This document shows, one piece after another, positions 19,634-29,526 of a DNA stretch of 64,000 nt. Positions within the stretch are counted from its first letter, which is position 1. Every line of letters starts with the position of its first letter. This DNA comes from Prevotellaceae bacterium. Lineage in GTDB: Bacteria; Bacteroidota; Bacteroidia; Bacteroidales; Muribaculaceae. The stretch is from contig JAETNS010000003.1 in the NCBI GenBank assembly GCA_021772015.1, positions 62,001 to 126,000 of the forward strand, given 5' to 3'. A program made the position numbers and the translations under genes. The notes below the pieces were generated by a model. That model was not told the DNA's origin and did not search any database. It worked only from the letters and a program-made list of their open reading frames with translations.

Positions 19634-22600
19634 TCACATGACGATCACTTTGGTGGCATTGCGACCGACGGTAACAACGTAGACTCCGGCCGGAACGGTC
19701 ACTGTCTGTTGTGGAGCGTCGGAGGTGTGGAATACGCGTCCGTCAATACCATGAACAGCGACTTGGGCGTGGAGCGGATTAGCAATCATAATTTCGTGGC
19801 CTATTACGCGTACTGATGAAGCCGCCGATGAGGACTCGATACCGTTGATGCCGGATTTGCGGACGGTGACAGGGAGGCCTTCGCCGGGAACGGTCTCACC
19901 ATGAGTGCATACGGTAGTGATATGATAGGTGTGGTCTCCTTCAGGTACATCCGGGTCTGTATATTCCGTCGCGGTGATCGGCAATTCGTTTAGCTTCTGC
20001 CGGTTGCGGTAAAGATTATAGCCTATGATCGTGACAGATGGCTCTGACGCAGCCGGAATGTAAGTGATGTCGTCGAGCAGGAAAGCCACCTTGCATTCCG
20101 AGACATACCCGATGGCGAAATATCTGGCTCCTTCGGGGAGAGTAGCTGAATATTGGGTCCATTCAGCGGAAATCTCGTCATATGTGCCGTCATCAGCATA
20201 TTGGAATTCATCGATATTGTCGCTGCCTGTCGAATACATTACCGTTATGTTCTCCAGATAATAGTCATCATAGCTCTTTCCCCAGAAAGTGATGGCCTGG
20301 GCTTCCCCGCTAAGTTCCGGGGAGATAACCCAGTCGTCATTGTAATCATCATTGTAGACTGCCATCAGGTACTTGCTGCCGGAATGGGCCGCGAAAGAGC
20401 TGTCGAGACCGGCGTTGTCGGTGACGATATAGGCGATATCCTCCGTGCCGTCGAGATGGGGGATTTCAGGCGCAAGTTCCATCGGATTTGCGGGCGCGCC
20501 GTCGAGGCTGACAAACTTCCAGTCACCCGCGCCATCGATCGCCCAGGGGGTATAGCTTTCGAAATCATCCGTTACAGCTTCGCCGGGAGCGGATGCCGCC
20601 AAGACGGGAGCGACCCAGCTCAAAGCGACATTACCGTCGGCGACTTCGGCGGAAAGACCTGTGGCGACAGGATTGTCGAGAAGGCGGAGAGTGGTGTTGA
20701 CAACAGAAGTGGTGTTGTCATCCGGGTTCTCGTCATCGGCGTACACGACTACGGCATGGTATTGCAGGGTAGAGGGATGGAAAGGTGAGAGGATCTCCTC
20801 GAATTTCACTTCCAGGCTTTCACCTGCGGGAAGACTGTCGATATGTTTAGTGTCGGTTTTCTCGCCGTTGCGGAACAGTTCGACATCGAAGGCGGCTTCC
20901 TCAGATCCTGTGTTCTCTACCGATACTATGATCTCGGTAGCCGATCCGGGATTGATCTCCGGCTCGACTGTGATGCCCGAGGCTTTGATATCATGAGCAG
21001 CCTGTGAGGTGTCGACCTTGAGGTCGCGTATTCCGATACCGGCTTTGTCCGCGTCACTGCAGGCATGGAAGCCGATGTAGTAGACACCTGTCTCCTCCAC
21101 GGAGAAGCTTGTGGTCTCGGGAGTTGGGACTGCTGATACGATTCCTTTTGGAGCGATGATTGTCTGGGTCAGCGCTTCCGCTGCGGGGGCTTTGCCAAGA
21201 TATACTCCAAGGCGTTCCTCGTAATCCTCGCTCTGGCACATAACATTGAATGTCAAGGAATAACGCTTGCCGGCCTCGAATCGCAGCGGAGGGGTGACAA
21301 GCCAGTCGTCGGCGTCAGATGAAGAGGAGTAGGGATAGCAGGCCACGGCCACAGACTCGTCTGTGGCTTCGATATACCAGTCATATTCGCGGTACCATTC
21401 GGCGCGGTCGTTGTTCGCGTCAATGACAGTGTAGTCTGCCATTGATTCCTCATCGGTGAAATCATGCGAGTATGGCAACGGCATGTAACCGAGCCTCCAG
21501 ATATTGGAGGTGACGGCAAGCATCGATACCCCTTTGTATGTGGCTCTAACCTCGTAGCTGTAGATCGTGAGGGTCTGGGGCATTTCTACCGCGTCGGTGA
21601 TGGAGGTTTCGGCTGTTTCCCGGGCGACGATCTCATTGTCAGGGAGGCGCGTCACGGTATATCTCACAGCTTCCGGATCGTAGTATCCGCCATTCTGGCT
21701 ACCGGCCGGGGCATCCCATGTAAGGTTGAATTTCCCGTCGGAGTATGTAAGGTTGACATTGGTTATCGCCAACGGCAGGTCTTCCCCTATCCACATCGAT
21801 TGCTTTACCTTGGGGCTTTTGCCGACGGCATTGGAGAGCACAAGTTCGATCTCATAGTTGCCGGCTTCGGGAAGGGTGACTTCAAAAGAGGGGGTAGCTC
21901 CGAAAGCGGTTTTCCCTTGTCCGATCAAAGATCCGTTCGCACGTAGGGTGTATGAAACCTCCCCTTCGGCGGGATTGCCATCAAAAGTTGTCGCGGGGAC
22001 TGTGAATTGCGCGGTCCCCGTCAACGATCCGTTGACAAACGTAAGCTTAAGGTCGGTGGGGGCGGCCGGAGCGCCATCCTCGGCTACAGGCCCCGGAATA
22101 TACATTCCTCCGACAGCTTCCCCGTCGGCGAGGTCATACAGTTTCGTGGCCGTGCATGACGGTATGTCGATGGCGTAGAGCGAGCTCTGGTTCTTGACAT
22201 AGTCGACCGACGGATCTTCGACTGTATTCGTGACCACGACATAGAATATTCCTGTCCTTGGGTCGATCGCGCCGGACGAACGGCGTGAGGCTGTCACTCC
22301 GAGATTGCCAAGAAGAGTGGTCTGGCCATTCTCTTTTTTCACTTTGAACAGATCTCCGGTCATGTCGACTGCGTAGAGATTGCCTCCTTTGTCGACACTG
22401 CAGGCGATCCATGGAATATCTATGGCCGCGATCTCGAAACGTTCGCCGTTTGTGACATCAAGTGTCCCGTAGACATATCCGTCTTCGGAGTCATTGTTGA
22501 AACAGCCGTAGACTTTTGCTGTCAGCGGATCGTAAGTCATGTCGGTGGCGACGGCCCCGCTGTAACCGTCGGCAAGTGACTCTATCTCCTGCCAGGTGTC

Positions 22601-22921
22601 AGGATTGAATATGTAATGGGTTACACTGGTCCATGACCCGAAATCCATTTCAGATGTGCAGAAATAGAAATCGTCGGTCATAACACCTCCTCCACTTGCG
22701 TCAAGATATGGATCCTGCATGACAAGCTGACGGTCATAACCCGACGGGGAGAACCGGTACATTCCGATCTCCTCGAACTGCGCTTCTTTCCATGAGTTCG
22801 CGCTGTAGACAGACGCATAGATTTCTGCGGGAGGGGTTTGTTGCCGGGCTGTCACTCCGATGATGCTTCCCGACGTAGCCAGTACAGCGGTCAGGAGGAT
22901 CCGAGATGGGGTAATGCTCAT
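19634..22921 (-). CDS. Large secreted choice-of-anchor-J/fibronectin-like protein with T9SS-like C-terminal sorting domain
   Basis: Signal peptide from MSITPSRILLTAVLATSGSI; anchor-J-like modules (WLVTPPLRFEAGKRYSLTFNV, WVISPELSGEAQAITFWGKSY); C-terminal QVAVHGIDGRVFHTSD...GVYVVTVGRNATKVIVM; ORF track start at 22954 lies inside the repeat element. Confidence 0.8.
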   Translation of the reverse strand: MSITPSRILLTAVLATSGSIIGVTARQQTPPAEIYASVYSANSWKEAQFEEIGMYRFSPSGYDRQLVMQDPYLDASGGGVMTDDFYFCTSEMDFGSWTSVTHYIFNPDTWQEIESLADGYSGAVATDMTYDPLTAKVYGCFNNDSEDGYVYGTLDVTNGERFEIAAIDIPWIACSVDKGGNLYAVDMTGDLFKVKKENGQTTLLGNLGVTASRRSSGAIDPRTGIFYVVVTNTVEDPSVDYVKNQSSLYAIDIPSCTATKLYDLADGEAVGGMYIPGPVAEDGAPAAPTDLKLTFVNGSLTGTAQFTVPATTFDGNPAEGEVSYTLRANGSLIGQGKTAFGATPSFEVTLPEAGNYEIELVLSNAVGKSPKVKQSMWIGEDLPLAITNVNLTYSDGKFNLTWDAPAGSQNGGYYDPEAVRYTVTRLPDNEIVARETAETSITDAVEMPQTLTIYSYEVRATYKGVSMLAVTSNIWRLGYMPLPYSHDFTDEESMADYTVIDANNDRAEWYREYDWYIEATDESVAVACYPYSSSSDADDWLVTPPLRFEAGKRYSLTFNVMCQSEDYEERLGVYLGKAPAAEALTQTIIAPKGIVSAVPTPETTSFSVEETGVYYIGFHACSDADKAGIGIRDLKVDTSQAAHDIKASGITVEPEINPGSATEIIVSVENTGSEEAAFDVELFRNGEKTDTKHIDSLPAGESLEVKFEEILSPFHPSTLQYHAVVVYADDENPDDNTTSVVNTTLRLLDNPVATGLSAEVADGNVALSWVAPVLAASAPGEAVTDDFESYTPWAIDGAGDWKFVSLDGAPANPMELAPEIPHLDGTEDIAYIVTDNAGLDSSFAAHSGSKYLMAVYNDDYNDDWVISPELSGEAQAITFWGKSYDDYYLENITVMYSTGSDNIDEFQYADDGTYDEISAEWTQYSATLPEGARYFAIGYVSECKVAFLLDDITYIPAASEPSVTIIGYNLYRNRQKLNELPITATEYTDPDVPEGDHTYHITTVCTHGETVPGEGLPVTVRKSGINGIESSSAASSVRVIGHEIMIANPLHAQVAVHGIDGRVFHTSDAPQQTVTVPAGVYVVTVGRNATKVIVM

Positions 22922-22939
22922 AATTGGTATGATTAGTGT

Positions 22940-23124
22940 TAAGTAACTGTTCAAAATTATTTTATATTAACCGATCTCATTATTTCAATGTTTTCCCGGT
23001 GGCTTTTTGGTGTCTTTCCATCTCGTCGTTAATCGTGTAGCTCGCTACACTCATTCCTCCTTGATGAAAATCCCCTCAAAAATCCCCTCGGCAAAACATT
23101 AAGATAATTTTGACCAGTTACTTA
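22940..23124. repeat. ~185 bp intergenic element bounded by 24-bp terminal inverted repeats
   Basis: TAAGTAACTGTTCAAAATTATTTT (22940-22963) versus reverse complement of 23101-23124 TAAGTAACTGGTCAAAATTATCTT, 22/24 identical; internal AATGTTTT[G/C]CCG subrepeats and palindrome GTGTAGCtcGCTACAC (23035-23050). Confidence 0.85.
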
Positions 23125-23437
23125 TAAAAACAAAGACTGGTTATTGGGGTAAAAGATTCAAGCTGGCATGTGGGAAATATGCCGGGAGCAAATATACGGA
23201 ATTTTTTTTGTAATTTATGGACATTATTTTGGAAATGTATTGAATAAATGTTAACTTTACCGCGCAAGGAAAAATATGGCAAAAAGAGAGCCAACCTATA
23301 TGTTTTCTTTGCAAAATGACATCATTTTTGTTGCTTTGTTGCCACAAATCATTGCGTAGATTTCGTGGATGTTGCAAAATTGTGAGTTCACCAGCCACTT
23401 CAATCACTAATCATATTTCCCATCTAACAATTACATT

Positions 23438-26400
23438 ATGGTAAAAACGTTATCGTTTCTGCTCTCGAGTGTGATGACTCTCGGGATTGCCATGTCGGCG
23501 ACTGCCGCGCCTCTGGCGCAGACCAGATTCGCGTCGGATGACTCCCGGAAATCACCAGAGACATCGCGCGCCGTGGCTTCGGGTGAAAACCGTGGCTTGA
23601 GTCTCGCAAACGGGGTCAAGAGGATTTCCACTCCGGCTTCGCAGGCTTTTACTCTCCCGGCCTCACCGGTCAGGATGGCAAACGCCAAGGCGTTGCGGTC
23701 AGCCACTACGGCAAGCCGTGTGTCAGCATCTCTCAATGTCTATGGTACTGTGATTTACAGTAGCACCTGGACTCCAACAACAATGGACATCGGCGTTTAT
23801 AAGTTGCCTGTGTCAATTGGCGGAGGCTTCTCGCAATGTTTGTTCAATACACCATCGCCCCAATACAGTTTTTATGACGGGGAGGGTAAAGTTTACACAA
23901 TGTATGAGGTTGCTTATGGCAGCTATGTCATGGGATATGACCTTTATGTGTATGACACAGCCACCAATGGGCAGATCGACCTTATAGAATGGGACGATAT
24001 ACCTCTGAAGGCAACTGATGTGGCTTACGATACCACTACCGGCCGTGTCTACGGCTGTTTCTCCGGGGATTATTACGGAGAGATATATCGTCACTGGGGC
24101 TATCTTGACCTTCAGGCAAGAAAAGTCGTGAAAATTGCCGATATGGATTTTTCCTTCAGGGGGATAGCCATTGATAAGTTCGGGCAGGCTTATGGAATCG
24201 ACCTAAATGGAATCCTTTACAAGATCAATAAGGAGACCGGAGAAATGGAGGTCGTGGGGTCTACTGATTGTCCGTCACTTTATTATATGAGTTCCGCGGC
24301 CTATAATGACAAGGACAACACTATCATACTGGCGTATTGCAATGATGCCGAGGCGGGTCTCTGCGAGATCAATCCTGCTACGGCAGAGTCTGCCGTCATC
24401 TCTGAATTCGAGCATGGAGAAGAGGTGGTCGGAATGTATATCCCCTTCCAGGCTCCCGACAAGGCCCCGGCCGCGCCGACATTCTCTGTGACGTGTACAG
24501 ACGGATCGCTTGACGCGGAGTTCACGCTAACGCTTCCTACAGAACTTTACGACGGCACCGACGTTGCCGGTACTGAAATGGGATACAAGATCTATGCCAA
24601 TGGTGTGGAAATCCTGAGTGGCAATGCGACAGCCGGCGCTACCATAGAGACATCGAAAGCTATGGATGAGAGCGGCATGATTGCTTTTGCCGCTGTCGCC
24701 ACCAACGATGCCGGAGAGTCAAACCAGGCCAAGGCTTCATGCTATATTGGTAAAGGCACGCCCGATGCGCCCCGAAATGTTAACCTCGTTTATGCCGACG
24801 GGAATTTCACGGTCACTTGGAGTGCTGTGACAGCATCCTCCGACGGCGGTTATCTCGATCCCGCCGAGGTCAAGTATGACATCGTTGACTCAGAAGGAAA
24901 CGTGATTGCCTCTGATGTGGCCGGTGAGAGCTGGACGAAACCTCAGGCTGCTCCGGAGTCGTTCACAGGCTTCAGCTTCGGTGTGGTAGCCAAGTATGAC
25001 ACAAAGATCTCCAGAACCGTGATGTCAAACACCGTTTATCTCGGTCATTACAATGCACCCCTTGACATGGACATGAAGAGCGAGGATCTCTTCAACCAGC
25101 ATTCGATTGTCGATGCCAACGGAGACGGCAAGACCTGGAAGTTCACCTCCTCGAAAGGTACCCTATATTCTTATAGCAACAGCAAGACTGCCGATGACTG
25201 GCTCTTCTCGCCCGCTATTTACCTTGAGGCAGGCAAAGCTTATGACTTCGCAGCAGTGGCACGGGCTTATGGCGACAAATACCCTGAAAAGATTGAAATA
25301 AAGATGGGTAGCACTGCTGATGCCAAGTCAATGACAGTCACTTTGGTGGAGACAACCACTCTTGGCGGATCTGACATGACAATGGAAGCTCCGATTGTTC
25401 CCGCAACTACAGGGGAGTACTATATCGGTTTCCATGCTGTTAGCGATCCCGGCCAGTGGGATCTCTACCTTTCCCGTTACACTGTTTCCGCTCCTTACGG
25501 CGCGACGGCTCCTGATGCTGTCACCGATCTCCGTGTTATCCCCGATATCAAGGGCGACCTTAAGGCTGTCATTGAGTTCAAGACTTCGGCGTTGAATGTT
25601 GTAGGCAATCCCTACACAGGCAAGATGACTGTCCGCGTGCTTCGCGATGGTGAGCTTGTGACCGAAAAGAGTGTTGATGGCAATACCGCCCTAAGCATAG
25701 AGGATCAGGTTCCCGCTGCCGGAAGATACACATATACCATTGAATCGCTCACTACTGCCGGAGAGAAGGGGCGCAGCGTCTCCGCGTCTTCATATGTAGG
25801 CCCCAACCTGCCTAATCCGCCCGCCTCTGTGAAAGTGGTCGAGAATCCCGCCAAATGTGGTGAGCTTACCCTCTCATGGCCCCACGCCACGGAGGATGTC
25901 GACGGCAATCCGCTCTATGAGGCCAATCTGGCTTATAATATCTATCTCTATGACAATGAAGCTGAAGGCTGGAAGCTACTCAATGAGCAGCCTGTTGCCG
26001 ATCTCACTTATACTTTCCAGGCTCAGCCGGAGGATGCTCCCCAGACATTTGTGCAGATAGGGGTTGAGACCGTCAATCGCGGAGTCGCAGGCGAATATCT
26101 GGCCGGTGCCGGGCTTGTGCCTGTCGGGCCTGCCTATAAGCTCCCTGTGGCCATGAGCTGTGTGGATGATGTGGCGAACTATATCGTCGGAATCGATCCT
26201 TGGGATGGCTGTGAGTTTGGAATGAAGGCTGATGGCGAGATGAGTTCAGTCACTTCACAGGATGGTGACGGCCAGTTCTTCTACGGTGAGCGTGTAAGCT
26301 CAAGCGCCACTCTCGGCACGGGCAAGGGCCGTGGCGACTTCATACTTGGCAAGATCGATCTCGCCGAGGCTGCTCATCCGGTGTTCTCTTTCTATACATG

Positions 26401-28045
26401 GAAAATCACCGACACCGACAAGACCAAGCTTGAAATCCTTGTCATATGTGAAGGAGAGGAATCTCTGGCGGCAACAATCGATTACGCGGAAGACACCGAT
26501 AATCTCTGGACAAAGAAGGTGGTCGAACTGGAGGCGTATCGCGGCAAGACCATTCAGCTGATTATCCGTTATCACTCTGACGGACTTGTCTACTGCTTCT
26601 TCGATAATATGAAGATTGTGGATATGCCCGATTATGACCTTGGAGCCGTGTCAGTGGCCGGCCCGAAGAGCGTAGTAGCCGGAGTGCCGTTCGAGGTTCA
26701 GGCTGTCGTGGAGAATGTGGGCCGTCTTGAGGCACGGAACTTTACAGTCGAGCTTCTTGGTAATGGCGAAGTGGTGGATTCCAAGGCTGTCGATGCTCTA
26801 CCGGCAGGTGAACAGGCTACCGTTGCCTTTGAGCAGACGATCTCGATGGCCGGCGAGAAGTCGGTGGAATACACCGCCCGTGTGGTCTATGACGCTGATC
26901 TCGACCTTAGCAACAATGTCACTCCTGTTTCTGTGACTGTCACCCGCCAGGAGAGCACGTTGCCCACTGTAAAGAATCTCGTAGGTGAAGCAAAGGATGA
27001 GGGTAATCTGCTTACATGGGATGCCATCGTGAATGAAGAGCTTCCGTTTGATCCTACATTCGAGTCGTTCGAGGATTACGAGCCTTTCTGCAAGGAATAT
27101 GAGGGATGGACATTTGTCGACCGTGATGACCGCCCGTCGGGAAATCTCGGAAATATCGAAATCCCCAACTATGAAGGCACCGTCGACCATCTCGCGTTCA
27201 TGGTGATTGACGGATCCCACGAGAATTTCTCCAGCACCGCTTATGCCAAGGAATACCGTGCCGCCAGCGGCAACCAGTATCTCGGCTCGATCTATGCTAT
27301 CGGTGATAATCCTCAGCAGCTTGTACCCTCCGATGACTGGGCCATTTCTCCCGAGCTCAAGGGTATCGCCCAGACTGTCACCTTCAAAGGAAAGAACTGC
27401 TCGATCAACTACAGTGAGTTGATCCAGGTATGGTATTCGACCCGGAATTCAGTTAATCCTGATGACTTCGTACAGATCGAGGAATTCAACAATCCGGGTT
27501 ACAATTACCGTGTGGTCCGCACTGACGGCTGGGGTGAGTTCTCGTTCGATCTTCCCGAAGGTGCGCTTCGTTTCGCCATCCGCGTTGTTTCAGATGACGG
27601 AATGATGTTCATGCTCGATGATGTAGAATACCTTGCCGCTGATGCTACCATCGGCCTCGAGATTGTAGGATACAATGTGTACTGCGACGGCCTGAAACTC
27701 AACAACGAGCCTGTCACCACCAACACCTACACTCATCCTGTTGAGGACACCGCCGATCACATGTATCATGTGACAGCGGTCTACAACCGTGGTGAGTCTG
27801 AGGTTTCCAATGCAGTGACCATCGCCAAGTCCGGCATTGATGACATATTTGCCGCCGGTGCTGTCAAAGTCTTTGTCGAAGGGAAACAGATCATCGTCAG
27901 CGGAGCCGCAGGCAAGACTGTCACGATCGTATCCACCGATGGCAAGACCTTGTACAACGCCGAAGGCAACGCCCGCGTCAATGTCCTCTCCGGCATCTAC
28001 CTCGTCACCGTCAACCGCTCGACCGTCAAAGTCGTAGTCCGCTGA
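23438..28045 (+). CDS. Very large secreted choice-of-anchor-J/fibronectin-like protein with T9SS-like C-terminus, paralogous to the 19634-22921 product
   Basis: 1535 aa; signal peptide; DVAYDTTTGRVYGCFSGD and EEVVGMYIPFQAPDKAPAAPTF parallel the neighbour; C-terminal IVSTDGKTLYNAEGNARVNVLSGIYLVTVNRSTVKVVVR. Confidence 0.82.
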   Translation: MVKTLSFLLSSVMTLGIAMSATAAPLAQTRFASDDSRKSPETSRAVASGENRGLSLANGVKRISTPASQAFTLPASPVRMANAKALRSATTASRVSASLNVYGTVIYSSTWTPTTMDIGVYKLPVSIGGGFSQCLFNTPSPQYSFYDGEGKVYTMYEVAYGSYVMGYDLYVYDTATNGQIDLIEWDDIPLKATDVAYDTTTGRVYGCFSGDYYGEIYRHWGYLDLQARKVVKIADMDFSFRGIAIDKFGQAYGIDLNGILYKINKETGEMEVVGSTDCPSLYYMSSAAYNDKDNTIILAYCNDAEAGLCEINPATAESAVISEFEHGEEVVGMYIPFQAPDKAPAAPTFSVTCTDGSLDAEFTLTLPTELYDGTDVAGTEMGYKIYANGVEILSGNATAGATIETSKAMDESGMIAFAAVATNDAGESNQAKASCYIGKGTPDAPRNVNLVYADGNFTVTWSAVTASSDGGYLDPAEVKYDIVDSEGNVIASDVAGESWTKPQAAPESFTGFSFGVVAKYDTKISRTVMSNTVYLGHYNAPLDMDMKSEDLFNQHSIVDANGDGKTWKFTSSKGTLYSYSNSKTADDWLFSPAIYLEAGKAYDFAAVARAYGDKYPEKIEIKMGSTADAKSMTVTLVETTTLGGSDMTMEAPIVPATTGEYYIGFHAVSDPGQWDLYLSRYTVSAPYGATAPDAVTDLRVIPDIKGDLKAVIEFKTSALNVVGNPYTGKMTVRVLRDGELVTEKSVDGNTALSIEDQVPAAGRYTYTIESLTTAGEKGRSVSASSYVGPNLPNPPASVKVVENPAKCGELTLSWPHATEDVDGNPLYEANLAYNIYLYDNEAEGWKLLNEQPVADLTYTFQAQPEDAPQTFVQIGVETVNRGVAGEYLAGAGLVPVGPAYKLPVAMSCVDDVANYIVGIDPWDGCEFGMKADGEMSSVTSQDGDGQFFYGERVSSSATLGTGKGRGDFILGKIDLAEAAHPVFSFYTWKITDTDKTKLEILVICEGEESLAATIDYAEDTDNLWTKKVVELEAYRGKTIQLIIRYHSDGLVYCFFDNMKIVDMPDYDLGAVSVAGPKSVVAGVPFEVQAVVENVGRLEARNFTVELLGNGEVVDSKAVDALPAGEQATVAFEQTISMAGEKSVEYTARVVYDADLDLSNNVTPVSVTVTRQESTLPTVKNLVGEAKDEGNLLTWDAIVNEELPFDPTFESFEDYEPFCKEYEGWTFVDRDDRPSGNLGNIEIPNYEGTVDHLAFMVIDGSHENFSSTAYAKEYRAASGNQYLGSIYAIGDNPQQLVPSDDWAISPELKGIAQTVTFKGKNCSINYSELIQVWYSTRNSVNPDDFVQIEEFNNPGYNYRVVRTDGWGEFSFDLPEGALRFAIRVVSDDGMMFMLDDVEYLAADATIGLEIVGYNVYCDGLKLNNEPVTTNTYTHPVEDTADHMYHVTAVYNRGESEVSNAVTIAKSGIDDIFAAGAVKVFVEGKQIIVSGAAGKTVTIVSTDGKTLYNAEGNARVNVLSGIYLVTVNRSTVKVVVR

Positions 28046-28063
28046 CCCTTGTAATTCCTATTT

Positions 28064-28092
28064 GATCATAGGGGCCATCAGCCCCTATGATC
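28064..28092 (+). terminator. Hairpin downstream of the 23438-28045 CDS
   Basis: 12-bp arms GATCATAGGGGC / GCCCCTATGATC; weak T tract. Confidence 0.6.
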
Positions 28093-28104
28093 CCCGATAA
28101 AACC

Positions 28105-28140
28105 AGCGCCCCGAAAGCCTTGAAGAGCTTCCGGGGCGCT
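28105..28140 (-). terminator. Hairpin downstream of the zeta-toxin-like gene
   Basis: AGCGCCCCGAAAGC / GCTTCCGGGGCGCT; the single mismatch is G-U in the minus-strand RNA and A-C in the plus-strand RNA. Confidence 0.65.
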
Positions 28141-28245
28141 GAACTATTTTCCAAACTTCCAAAAAGAACAACAAAGATTTATGTTCTTTCTGTTCCTTTG
28201 TCTGTCTTTATAATCAAGAATTGCGTCGTCTCTATAGTTGTTCCT

Positions 28246-28848
28246 TTATTTTGGAAGGATTTGTAAAGCCCACGAGGGGATGTCCTTGACATACTGTTTT
28301 ATTAACTTTCCATCACCCATCCGAAACAAAAGTTGAGCTTCTGCATCCTCTATAGAGTTGTCATAGATATAGAGCCGGTCAACGTATGGTGCAAGAGCTA
28401 TACAGTTGGCAATCGATTTGTCGTAACGAGATATGATTTTGGGAATGGGTACATCGTGGCCGCCATTTAACACTCGATTTGCGACGCGCTTTGCGTTGAT
28501 TGCCGGAGATTCAGTTGATACAAAAAATAGTCTTATAAAGAACCCGATGTCTTTGGCACGAAGGATATAGTCGACCTTGTCACTGGCGGACATGACAGTC
28601 TCAAAGATATGACTCTTTCGCTTCCTAAGACATCTTTCACGCCAATCCGCACAATAGTTAGCTGCTCTGATTACAGATTCAAGTTTGTTCCAATCTCCGA
28701 ATACATCACGAGCTACATTGTCAGGATTAATGTATTCTGAATCCTCTAACCATTTGTGATGGAGAATTTTTGAAGTCACTGAAGTCTTGCCGGACCCGTT
28801 AGGCCCTGCAATAACAATCAGAACAGGGCGGTGTTCACTTGTTACCAT
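28246..28848 (-). CDS. Zeta-toxin-family P-loop kinase
   Basis: Walker A IAGPNGSGKTS; YINPDNVARD; FETVMS; RVLNGGHDVPIPKIISRYDKS. Confidence 0.85.
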   Translation of the reverse strand: MVTSEHRPVLIVIAGPNGSGKTSVTSKILHHKWLEDSEYINPDNVARDVFGDWNKLESVIRAANYCADWRERCLRKRKSHIFETVMSASDKVDYILRAKDIGFFIRLFFVSTESPAINAKRVANRVLNGGHDVPIPKIISRYDKSIANCIALAPYVDRLYIYDNSIEDAEAQLLFRMGDGKLIKQYVKDIPSWALQILPK

Positions 28849-29050
28849 TGCGAAGTCGATTTAGTGTATTCTCGACTTGTATACGAGCGTTAGTTGTTGC
28901 GGTCTCGATTCCGGCAGCCACACGCTCGGCAGCCCGGCGGGAATTTTCACGGGCATCCTCGGCAACCTCGCGCATGATCTGGGCCATGCGCTCGTCGCCC
29001 GGTTCCTCCATCGAGGTCAGCCTGTAACTGTTCATTTCTGCATCAGACAT
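28835..29050 (-). CDS. Small Ala/Glu/Arg-rich protein preceding the zeta toxin; putative antitoxin or partner
   Basis: 71 aa helical protein; overlaps the zeta gene start by 14 nt. Confidence 0.6.
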   Translation of the reverse strand: MSDAEMNSYRLTSMEEPGDERMAQIMREVAEDARENSRRAAERVAAGIETATTNARIQVENTLNRLRNGNK

Positions 29051-29094
29051 CGTCTTTAGATTTTAGTTGTCAGCTTCAAAGTTACAAAAAATAA

Positions 29095-29141
29095 GGCTGC
29101 ACACCAATGGTTTATTATAAAAAAACTTTTGGTGCGCAGCC
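29095..29141 (-). terminator. Intrinsic terminator of the upstream small HTH gene (-)
   Basis: GGCTGCACACCA / TGGTGCGCAGCC; mismatch becomes G-U on the minus-strand RNA. Confidence 0.65.
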
Positions 29142-29210
29142 TGTTCTGTGAATAGTCTGTGTTGTAATCCGGATTCCTATGGTGGAGTTATCCGGCAGTT
29201 TTGTTTCGGA

Positions 29211-29387
29211 TTATGCGGGAGTCCACTTGCAGCGGACCGGGGAGACGATAGCTCCCTCTTTCTTGAGCTCGGCGAACGCCTTGTCGACCACTTTGCGGTC
29301 GAGTCCGGTAAGTTCGGCAACTTTTCCTGCGGCTACCGGTTCTCCGGCTTTGCGCATGGCATCCAGTACAGTCTGTTTTTCGTCCAT
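29211..29387 (-). CDS. Small winged-helix/MarR-like protein (58 aa), missed by the ORF track
   Basis: Translated by hand: MDEKQTVLDAMRKAGEPVAAGKVAELTGLDRKVVDKAFAELKKEGAIVSPVRCKWTPA*; below the 60 aa cutoff of the track. Confidence 0.85.
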   Translation of the reverse strand: MDEKQTVLDAMRKAGEPVAAGKVAELTGLDRKVVDKAFAELKKEGAIVSPVRCKWTPA

Positions 29388-29459
29388 TTTAAAAAAAGGT
29401 GTTTTTAAGAGATCGTCTAAAGTCTTTTGGAAAAATTTTAGAATCTCTAAAGATAAAAA

Positions 29460-29498
29460 GCCAACGGCGGAGTCGCTTGCGCTGTGACCGCCGTTGGC
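29460..29498 (-). terminator. dnaK intrinsic terminator
   Basis: 11-bp arms GCCAACGGCGG / CCGCCGTTGGC followed on the minus strand by CTTTTTATCTTT. Confidence 0.85.
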
Positions 29499-29526
29499 AA
29501 GTATGGTATGCGGTGTATTGTGTTGG

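Noticed and set aside
22922-22954. N-terminal extension of the 19634-22954 ORF
   Set aside because: It begins inside the inverted-repeat element, and a clean signal peptide starts at 22921
28246-29050. Zeta toxin pair as evidence of a mobile element or genomic island
   Set aside because: No integrase, transposase, att-like repeats or tRNA nearby; it sits beside dnaK and housekeeping genes
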